From IMG/VR virus record IMGVR_UViG_3300046718_000379, positions 1-20,467 of that record: a DNA stretch of 20,467 bases, one strand, 5' to 3'. The notes below the pieces were generated by a model, which saw nothing but the letters and a program-made list of their open reading frames with translations, searched no databases and had not been told where the DNA came from. This DNA comes from a virus. Of the stretch, positions 16,330 to 20,467 are shown one piece after another (position 1 is the first letter of the stretch; every line of letters starts with the position of its first letter). The position numbers and the translations under genes are program-made.

Positions 16330-16710
16330 TCAGTCGTTGCGTCCGTTGGCGTCGCCGCGCCACGCCCCGGCGAGCTTCAGCGGCTCGGCGGCGAGGCCGA
16401 AGTGGTCAACCGGGTAGACGCCGACGCAGCGTGCGGCCTGCCAGACATAGCCCTCGGCGTTCTTGCGAGCGCCCGCCTCGGTGCGCGACCAGACGATGTG
16501 GTAGCGGACGCGCTGCGTGCCGGGGTGCGTCTTGCCTTGGTACTCGTAGGTTTCCGAGAGGGCCGGGTCGCCGATGCGGTTGCCCGTGACGCGTAGCCCG
16601 GCTTCCGGGTTCACGGCGGCTTCGGCGACGGCGGCGAAGCCGTAGGCGGTGCCTGACTTGCGGGTGAAGTTGCCGAAGGGGGTGTTGATGACGTTCGTGA
16701 GCTTTGCCAT
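16330..16710 (-). CDS. Hypothetical phage protein (126 aa)
   Basis: 126 residues. ATG 16710 (MAKLTNVINTPFG) is chosen because the leader and a predicted 5' hairpin lie upstream; the open frame extends further but through the hairpin itself. The sequence alternates beta-like and helical segments (GTQRVRYHIVWSRTEAGARKNAEGYVWQAARC), with one Cys, and ends in Arg/Asp residues. No recognised motif. It is the first gene downstream of the promoter at 16762-16791 and is followed by a UUCG hairpin. Confidence 0.75.
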   Translation of the reverse strand: MAKLTNVINTPFGNFTRKSGTAYGFAAVAEAAVNPEAGLRVTGNRIGDPALSETYEYQGKTHPGTQRVRYHIVWSRTEAGARKNAEGYVWQAARCVGVYPVDHFGLAAEPLKLAGAWRGDANGRND

Positions 16711-16717
16711 TGGTCGT

Positions 16718-16726
16718 TCTCCAGTG
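16718..16726 (-). promoter_or_regulatory. CACTGGAGA translation leader, 126-aa gene
   Basis: Exact 9-mer directly abutting the transcript 3 hairpin; 8 nt from GGAG to ATG 16710. Confidence 0.7.
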
Positions 16727-16759
16727 TCTGGTGGGGCGACCCAACGCCGCCCCACCAGA
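16727..16759 (-). promoter_or_regulatory. 5' leader hairpin of transcript 3
   Basis: Perfect 12-bp stem: TCTGGTGGGGCG / CGCCCCACCAGA (arms 16727-16738 and 16748-16759), 9-nt loop. It directly abuts the CACTGGAGA at 16718-16726. If transcription starts near 16755 the first few stem bases are not transcribed. Confidence 0.58.
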
Positions 16760-16761
16760 AG

Positions 16762-16791
16762 AGTATGCGCCCAAACCTAGCGGACTGTCAA
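16762..16791 (-). promoter_or_regulatory. Promoter-like element 3 (drives the 16710 gene)
   Basis: TTGACA (16786-16791) and CATACT (16762-16767), spacer 18 nt containing CTAGGTTT, preceded by GGGGG. The -35 box begins 5 nt after the stop of the upstream gene. Predicted start near 16755. Confidence 0.65.
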
Positions 16792-16796
16792 CCCCC

Positions 16797-17732
16797 TCAT
16801 ATTCCCTCGAAAACTGCCATCAGCTTGTCTCGCAGCGCCTGACGACTGCCGCGCAGGGCGGCGTTCTGGGCGCTCAGGCCGACCAGTTGCTCGCGGGCCA
16901 GCCCGAGAACCGCCACGGCGTCGTCCAGCATCCGCAGCAGTTCGGTGAGCGAGGTGTCCACTGCCGCCTCGGTCGTCGCCCCAGCGGCCACCAGCGCGGC
17001 CACAGAGGGCTTCTGGGGCAGGTCGGCGGCGACCGCCTCCAGCGCCGCCTGCGCCCCCGGCGTGACCGTCAGGGTCGGCACGTTGGCCGGGTCGAGGCGC
17101 ATCGACAGCAGGTCGGGCACGTCAGGCGGCACCGGGGTGTGCTTGAGGCGCTCCTCCTCCAGCGCCCGCTCGATGCCCCGGCGCACGACGCTGACGGTGG
17201 ACTGCACCGACACCAGCGTCGTCGTAAACCCGTGCGTGTAGGCCGACCGCAGCAGGCGCTCGGCCTCGGCCTTCTGGTGGCCGTGGTCGCTGCCGTAGAC
17301 GTAGTTGCGCTCGATGAAGCTGAACAGCGACCCGGTCCACTTCTCGCTCGGGGCGTCGGGGTGCTTCGGCGTCTCCAGTGTCTTCGGTTGCAGCGGCTGC
17401 AGCAGGCGGCGCACCTCGCCGGTCCCGAGCAGCGCCGGGTGGACGAAGGTCTGCGTCCCCTTCGCGAGGTCGCAGACGCGGCGGTGCTGTCGGTGGCCGA
17501 TCCACTTGAAGAACAGCACGACGCCGATGTCGCCGCGCAGGTTCGCGGCCTTGTCGATCTCCGGCCCCTCTGAGGGCCAGAGGCAGATGCGCGGGTCGTC
17601 GGCGACCCACTGCGGCAGGTTGCCAGCCTTTGTCCCAACGATCAGGATCCGCCGTTGGTTTGCGACCGCGTCGAGGATGGCATTGGCGACGGGTTCACCG
17701 GGTGGTAGCAGGTCACGAAGTGGCGTTGACAT
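16797..17732 (-). CDS. Hypothetical protein, possible Rossmann-like N-terminal domain (311 aa)
   Basis: ATG 17732 (MSTPLRDLL) is preferred over ATG 17738 because AAGGAG lies 7 nt upstream of 17732 but only 1 nt from 17738; the longer frame overlaps the HNH gene. The N-terminal part (ILIVGTKAGNLPQWV, then GDIGVVLFFKWIGHRQHRRVCDLAKG, about residues 22-90) has the strand-loop-strand look of a Rossmann-like domain such as DUF2325; this similarity is weak and from memory. From about residue 120, after a Pro/Lys linker, comes a helical region with GFTTTLVSVQSTVSVVRRG, which could be a DNA-binding helix pair, then an Ala/Leu-rich coiled-coil tail. The linker codons contain a 14-base copy of the leader motif (see findings). 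The gene ends just before the -35 box of the next promoter. Function unknown. Confidence 0.7.
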   Translation of the reverse strand: MSTPLRDLLPPGEPVANAILDAVANQRRILIVGTKAGNLPQWVADDPRICLWPSEGPEIDKAANLRGDIGVVLFFKWIGHRQHRRVCDLAKGTQTFVHPALLGTGEVRRLLQPLQPKTLETPKHPDAPSEKWTGSLFSFIERNYVYGSDHGHQKAEAERLLRSAYTHGFTTTLVSVQSTVSVVRRGIERALEEERLKHTPVPPDVPDLLSMRLDPANVPTLTVTPGAQAALEAVAADLPQKPSVAALVAAGATTEAAVDTSLTELLRMLDDAVAVLGLAREQLVGLSAQNAALRGSRQALRDKLMAVFEGI

Positions 17733-17734
17733 GG

Positions 17735-18073
17735 TCATGCTCCTTTTCGAGCGTATCGAGCGCGTTTCCGAGCCGCCCGGCAGACGAGGCAGGCTTGATG
17801 CCCGCTGCCGAGTAGAACGTAGGCGTGCCCCTTCGGGCAGTGTGTGTGTCGAGGCTTGTGGTGCCGCCCGTGGGCAGCGCCAGACATCAGGGCGAGGTGG
17901 TTCGGGTTGATGCACGCGCGGACGCCACAGCGGTGGTGGACGCACTGCCCCGGCGGGATCGGCCCGACGAACACCTCGTAGGCGAGGCGATGCACCCGCC
18001 AGAGACGACCGGCGTGCTTCACCACGCCGTAGCCGTCAGGGCGGCGAGTGCCGGTCCAGAGCCAGCACTTCAC
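17735..18073 (-). CDS. HNH endonuclease
   Basis: 112 residues, GTG start at 18073 overlapping the upstream TGA (GTGA). The HNH signature is clear: a WLWTG.......YG....G....HRLAYE lead-in (residues 4-33), then HHRC (46-49), Cys54, Asn56 and His59 in a C-x4-C-x-N-P-x-HL arrangement typical of HNH_3-type phage nucleases. A second metal-binding knuckle follows (Cys79, His83, Cys95, Cys98) and the C-terminus is basic. These residues would bind one catalytic divalent metal and structural zinc, to cut DNA. The stop is ATGA-adjacent to the next gene. It may be a free-standing homing endonuclease or a nuclease serving the phage cycle; being inside an overlapping operon slightly favours the latter. Confidence 0.9.
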   Translation of the reverse strand: MKCWLWTGTRRPDGYGVVKHAGRLWRVHRLAYEVFVGPIPPGQCVHHRCGVRACINPNHLALMSGAAHGRHHKPRHTHCPKGHAYVLLGSGHQACLVCRAARKRARYARKGA

Positions 18074-18564
18074 AGTGCATCCTCCTGCGCGACCGCCGCG
18101 AGGGCGGGGAGCGCGGCCCGCACGCGCTGCTGGACCGCTGCGATGCGGGCAGCGGCCTCGGCAGGCGACGGCAGGGGCTTGCCCGAGACGAGGCTGACAG
18201 CGGCGCTGGGAGGCCGCTGGGGCGTCGGGGGCACCGGGCGGGGCACACGCGCGCCGCCGGGCAGGTTCGTGCTCTGGCGGGCCGCAGGAGCCGCCGGAGG
18301 GGCCGTCTCAGCGACGACCGGCTGCGCGAGCGCCTGCGCCAGTTGGTGCCGCACGGCGTGCCACCGGGCGCGCACGGCGTCGGCGACATCCGGGGCGGTC
18401 ACGGCGACCAGCGAGAAGTGGAGGGCCGACGCCTGCTGCTCGCGGTCGAGCAGGCCGACGGGGACGCCCTCGGTGACGAGGTAGCAGAACGCGCGGAGGC
18501 CGAACGCCTCGGCGGTTTCGCCGGGCTGCTGCCGGGCGAGGACGGGGATGCGGGGGAAGCTCAT
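18070..18564 (-). CDS. Hypothetical protein with Pro-rich linker (164 aa)
   Basis: 164 residues from ATG 18564, GGAG 6 nt upstream in the CACTGGAGA leader. The N-terminal domain (about 1-80) is helical with some aromatic residues (FGLRAFCYLVTEGVPVGLLDREQQASALHFSLVAV). A Pro/Ala/Gly-rich, probably disordered linker (about 83-130) leads to a C-terminal Ala/Arg helix (PAEAAARIAAVQQRVRAALPALAAV). No family recognised. Its stop overlaps the HNH start, so the two are probably co-translated. Confidence 0.75.
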   Translation of the reverse strand: MSFPRIPVLARQQPGETAEAFGLRAFCYLVTEGVPVGLLDREQQASALHFSLVAVTAPDVADAVRARWHAVRHQLAQALAQPVVAETAPPAAPAARQSTNLPGGARVPRPVPPTPQRPPSAAVSLVSGKPLPSPAEAAARIAAVQQRVRAALPALAAVAQEDAL

Positions 18565-18569
18565 GGTCG

Positions 18570-18608
18570 TCTCCAGTGAAGGCCGGGGGCCGAAGCCCCC
18601 GGCGGGTG
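18570..18608 (-). repeat. CACTGGAGA leader (18570-18578) plus UUCG hairpin cassette, 164-aa gene
   Basis: 9-mer 6 nt from ATG 18564. Near-identical copy of the 16291-16328 cassette, in front of an unrelated gene. Confidence 0.7.
18582..18603 (-). promoter_or_regulatory. Intergenic C(UUCG)G tetraloop hairpin
   Basis: 9-bp perfect stem (18582-18590 and 18595-18603) with a UUCG loop, between the DUF932 gene and the 164-aa gene, 3 nt before the CACTGGAGA motif. Confidence 0.62.
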
Positions 18609-18613
18609 AGGTG

Positions 18614-19624
18614 TTACGCCGCCACCAACTGGCGGGCCTGCGTGAGGGCGAGCACCTTGACCTCGGCGTTCGCGCCGAAGAGGGCCGACTCGTTCGCCCG
18701 CTGGCGACCGCTGACCGAGGATGCCTCGGCAGGACGGACGTGGTCGAAGTACTCCGTGACGGCGTTGTAGACCGACCACGCGTTCGGGTCGCCGCCGGTC
18801 AGGACGGTCGCCTGCTCGACGCCGACGCCTTCGAAGACCAGCCGCGACACCGTCGCCCGGCGCTTCGCCAGCGTGTCGTTGACGACCAGCTTGCCGCCGA
18901 CGACCTCGCCGGGGAACACCGACTCGATGTAGGCGATGACCTCGCTCGGGTTCAGCTTGCGCTGGGCCAACTGCTTGAAGCTCTCGCCCGTGGCGATCAG
19001 CGACTTGGTCAGGCCGGTGAAGAGCGCCCGCGCCTGCTCGACGCGCGACGCCGCCGACGTGGTGTGGCGGATGCTCACGACGTTCGCGTGGGCCTCGCTG
19101 CGGGCCAGCGCGATGGTGTTCTGGCAGACCGCGCGGGTGCCGGTCGCGATGATCTTCACCGCGCCGCTGCCGTCGTGCGACCACGTCAGGAGCGCGTAGC
19201 CCTGCACGCTGTCGCCGTTGCCGGTGACATCGACCGTCGCCCCGGCCAGCCGCACCAGCGCCCAGAGCCGCTCGCCGCGCCCGAGGGAGCCGATGACCTC
19301 GATGGTCGCGCCCAGTTCCTCGACCGCCGTCTCCAGAATCGAGACGGCCTGCCGGTTCTGCACCGCCGCGTAAGACGGGCCGACCACCGCCAACTGCGCG
19401 AGGTCGGTCGAGCGCCGGGCCAACTGGCCGAGCGGGATGAGCGAGCCGGTGCCGTCGTAGAGCGGCTCAAGGATGACGGTCCAGTCGAGGCCAGCCGCCG
19501 CGAGCGACTGGTCGATGGAGTAGCGCACGTCGCCGCGTAGGCGGGTGCCGAGGCCGTGCCACGGGGTCGAGCCGATGTAGGCGATGGACGACTGGCCGTT
19601 GATGGTTGCGATGTTGTGAGCCAT
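18614..19624 (-). CDS. DUF932 / phage-plasmid-like protein (TIGR03299 type)
   Basis: 336 residues; ATG 19624 with CACTGGAGA 9 nt from the start. The N-terminal motif (AYIGSTPWHGLGTRL, residues 15-29, PWHGLGT core) and the body (ALVRLAGATVDVTGNGDSVQGYALLTWSHDGSGAVKI, later TRAVCQNTIALARSEAHA) match the widely distributed DUF932 family of phages and plasmids, and the length is typical. The family's biochemical role is not established; it is generally an early-region or accessory gene. The most confidently identified gene of the minus-strand block along with the HNH nuclease. Confidence 0.9.
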   Translation of the reverse strand: MAHNIATINGQSSIAYIGSTPWHGLGTRLRGDVRYSIDQSLAAAGLDWTVILEPLYDGTGSLIPLGQLARRSTDLAQLAVVGPSYAAVQNRQAVSILETAVEELGATIEVIGSLGRGERLWALVRLAGATVDVTGNGDSVQGYALLTWSHDGSGAVKIIATGTRAVCQNTIALARSEAHANVVSIRHTTSAASRVEQARALFTGLTKSLIATGESFKQLAQRKLNPSEVIAYIESVFPGEVVGGKLVVNDTLAKRRATVSRLVFEGVGVEQATVLTGGDPNAWSVYNAVTEYFDHVRPAEASSVSGRQRANESALFGANAEVKVLALTQARQLVAA

Positions 19625-19632
19625 TGGTCTGA

Positions 19633-19641
19633 TCTCCAGTG
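19633..19641 (-). promoter_or_regulatory. CACTGGAGA translation leader, DUF932 gene
   Basis: Exact 9-mer; longest gap of the set, 9 nt from GGAG to ATG 19624; no hairpin beside it. Confidence 0.7.
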
Positions 19642-19657
19642 AACGAGGGTTGACGAG

Positions 19658-19903
19658 TTAGCGGACGCGGACGGCGAACTTCTTGCCGCCGCCGAAGGTC
19701 GGGACGACGTAGGTCGTGGCGCTCAGGCCCGCGCGGTGCGCGAGCGTGACGGCGGCGCTCACCGCGTGGTCATCGAAGCTGGTCAGCGTGACGCTCTTCG
19801 GGTTGATCTGGATGCGGAGGGCGTGCAGCAGGGCGTCGTTCGCCTCGACGGCGTTGATGAACTTCTGCTGGGCGGCTTCGGCGGCAGCGGTGAGCTTCGT
19901 CAT
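19658..19903 (-). CDS. Hypothetical protein, first gene of the minus-strand unit (81 aa)
   Basis: 81 residues; ATG 19903 (MTKLTAAAEAAQQKFINAVEA) with CACTGGAGA 8 nt upstream. An N-terminal Ala-rich helix is followed by a beta/alpha part (NPKSVTLTSFDDHAVSAAVTLAHRAGLSATTYVVPTFGGGKKFAVRVR) that looks compact. An open frame extends upstream, but it runs through the promoter and hairpin, so the shorter start is chosen. No family recognised. It would be the first protein made from the divergent control region. Confidence 0.76.
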   Translation of the reverse strand: MTKLTAAAEAAQQKFINAVEANDALLHALRIQINPKSVTLTSFDDHAVSAAVTLAHRAGLSATTYVVPTFGGGKKFAVRVR

Positions 19904-19910
19904 CGGTGTC

Positions 19911-19919
19911 TCTCCAGTG
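19911..19919 (-). promoter_or_regulatory. CACTGGAGA translation leader, 81-aa gene
   Basis: Exact 9-mer; 8 nt from GGAG to ATG 19903, 1 nt after the base of the transcript 1 hairpin region. Confidence 0.7.
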
Positions 19920-19920
19920 C

Positions 19921-19943
19921 GTCGCCGCGACAATCGCGACGAC
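19921..19943 (-). promoter_or_regulatory. 5' leader hairpin of transcript 1
   Basis: 10-bp stem with one G-U pair: arms 19921-19930 and 19934-19943, 3-nt loop. On the minus-strand RNA it starts at the predicted first base and ends 2 nt before CACTGGAGA. Confidence 0.55.
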
Positions 19944-19949
19944 CTGCCA

Positions 19950-19980
19950 AGTATACGTCGAAACCTAGCCACCGCGTCAA
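19950..19980 (-). promoter_or_regulatory. Promoter-like element 1 (drives the 19903 gene and beyond)
   Basis: On the minus strand, TTGACG (19975-19980) and TATACT (19950-19955), 19 nt apart, preceded by a GGGGGG tract and with CTAGGTTT in the spacer. Predicted start near 19943, at the first base of a hairpin. Confidence 0.6.
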
Positions 19981-20069
19981 GCCCCCCTAAACATTGGGCT
20001 TTTCTCTCGTTTCGGCCCGTCCTGCAGATACTTGCTGCAGCGCACGCGGGACGTGGCATCCTACTCCCC

Positions 20070-20342
20070 ATGACGAGAGACGACCTCATCGCGGCACTGG
20101 CGGCGTCGCCCAAACGGGGGCGGCTGACGCTGCTCCTGAAGCTCATCCCCCAGCCTGCGGCGCTCATCGCCAAGCGGGCGGGCATCGGGCGGGCGTCGCT
20201 CTACCGCGAGGCGACGATGTCCCTCGCCCTGAAGCTGCGGGTGGCGCGGGTGGTCCGCGTGCCCGCGTCGATCATCTGGCCGGAGACAGCGACGCTCGCG
20301 TTCGAACTGCTCTACGGCTTTGGGGGAGGGAAACGGCGATGA
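20070..20342 (+). CDS. Small helix-turn-helix-like putative regulator
   Basis: 90 residues. ATG 20070 chosen as the first start after the divergent control region; no Shine-Dalgarno precedes it, so it may be translated from a leaderless or near-leaderless mRNA. The segment PAALIAKRAGIGRASLYREATM (about residues 30-51) reads like a helix-turn-helix recognition unit, and the following LKLRVARVVRVPASIIWPE resembles the ending of Cro or YdaS-like repressors (a ...PE/PD just after the last helix). That similarity is from pattern only. Orientation opposite to the minus-strand unit and the shared intergenic region suggest it regulates that region. The ATGA overlap at its end couples it to the next gene. 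Confidence 0.6.
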   Translation: MTRDDLIAALAASPKRGRLTLLLKLIPQPAALIAKRAGIGRASLYREATMSLALKLRVARVVRVPASIIWPETATLAFELLYGFGGGKRR

Positions 20343-20467
20343 AGAAGAGCAAGGTAGACGACACCGGGACGCTGCAGGAGGCGCGCGTGATCAACGCGCT
20401 GGTCAGCGACGTGACGCTGACGCTGGCGAAGCCCGAGGCCGGGACGGTGGCCGAGGTCGGCGACGAC
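20339..20467 (+). CDS. Hypothetical protein, 3' partial
   Basis: Begins with ATG 20339 overlapping the TGA of the previous gene (ATGA), with GGGGGAGGG about 8-9 nt upstream as ribosome-binding site. Only 43 residues are in the window (MKKSKVDDTGTLQEARVINA..., Val/Ala/Thr/Asp-rich). No family can be assigned. Good ribosome-binding site and coupling support it as a real gene. Confidence 0.72.
   Translation, partial: MKKSKVDDTGTLQEARVINALVSDVTLTLAKPEAGTVAEVGDD

Larger units (their letters stand above)
19904..20069. promoter_or_regulatory. Divergent control region
   Basis: 166 nt between the divergent first genes. It contains promoter 1 and its hairpin on the minus strand, an AAGCCC/GGGCTT inverted repeat (19979-20001) followed by TTTT on the plus strand, and two inverted copies of CAAGTAT (19948-19954 and reverse at 20028-20034), the first inside the -10 region of promoter 1. 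The plus-strand promoter is not clear: GATACT at 20027-20032 or CATCCT at 20057-20062 (with TTGCTG at 20032-20037) are candidates. Confidence 0.5.

Noticed and set aside
17733-17945. 71-residue N-terminal extension of the 311-aa gene
   Set aside because: Overlaps the well-supported HNH gene and is Pro/Arg-rich; a good ribosome-binding site favours ATG 17732.
20022-20040. CTGCAG-N7-CTGCAG pair as an operator
   Set aside because: CTGCAG is very common in this window because CTG CAG is a favoured codon pair; the middle of the pair is not symmetric.

Overview
This window looks like part of the genome of a tailed bacteriophage with very high G+C content, probably uncultured and short-tailed (podovirus-like). 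The reasons are a block of head-proximal, tail and ejection-type structural genes on the plus strand, a dense block of small phage genes on the minus strand, and little non-coding DNA. No integrase, terminase, portal, capsid, polymerase, tRNA or CRISPR array is visible, so host, lifestyle and exact taxonomy cannot be fixed from this window.

Positions 1-12506 (+) hold the virion block: the end of a beta-propeller-like tail/nozzle protein, a tail fibre-like protein whose C-terminal part differs in base composition from its surroundings, a small fibre-associated protein, then three Gly/Ala/Gln-rich proteins and one giant 1675-residue protein. The last four have the order, size and composition expected of internal virion (ejection) proteins. 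The genes abut, overlap by 1 nt or are at most about 10 nt apart, which suggests one late transcript.

Positions 12490-19903 (-) hold 17 genes running the other way and meeting the late block tail-to-tail. Most are of unknown function. The recognisable ones are a DUF932 protein, an HNH endonuclease, and two proteins with zinc-binding cysteine patterns, one of them DUF6011-like. Three promoter-like elements (TTGAC(A/G), 18-19 nt spacer, -10 box) divide the block into three transcription units starting near 19943, 16755 and 15296. Each predicted RNA begins with a GC-rich hairpin, followed by the 9-mer CACTGGAGA and then the first ATG. The same 9-mer precedes ten of the 17 genes. The other seven start inside or within 5 nt of the upstream gene's stop codon, so they appear to be translationally coupled. 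Between three gene pairs there is also a hairpin closed by a C(UUCG)G tetraloop. This repeated regulatory architecture is the most unusual feature of the window.

Positions 19904-20069 form a divergent control region. To its right, on the plus strand, lie a small helix-turn-helix-like protein (20070-20342) and an overlapping partial gene that runs off the end. The layout (minus-strand unit, shared control region, divergent small DNA-binding protein) resembles a phage early switch, but that role is inferred.
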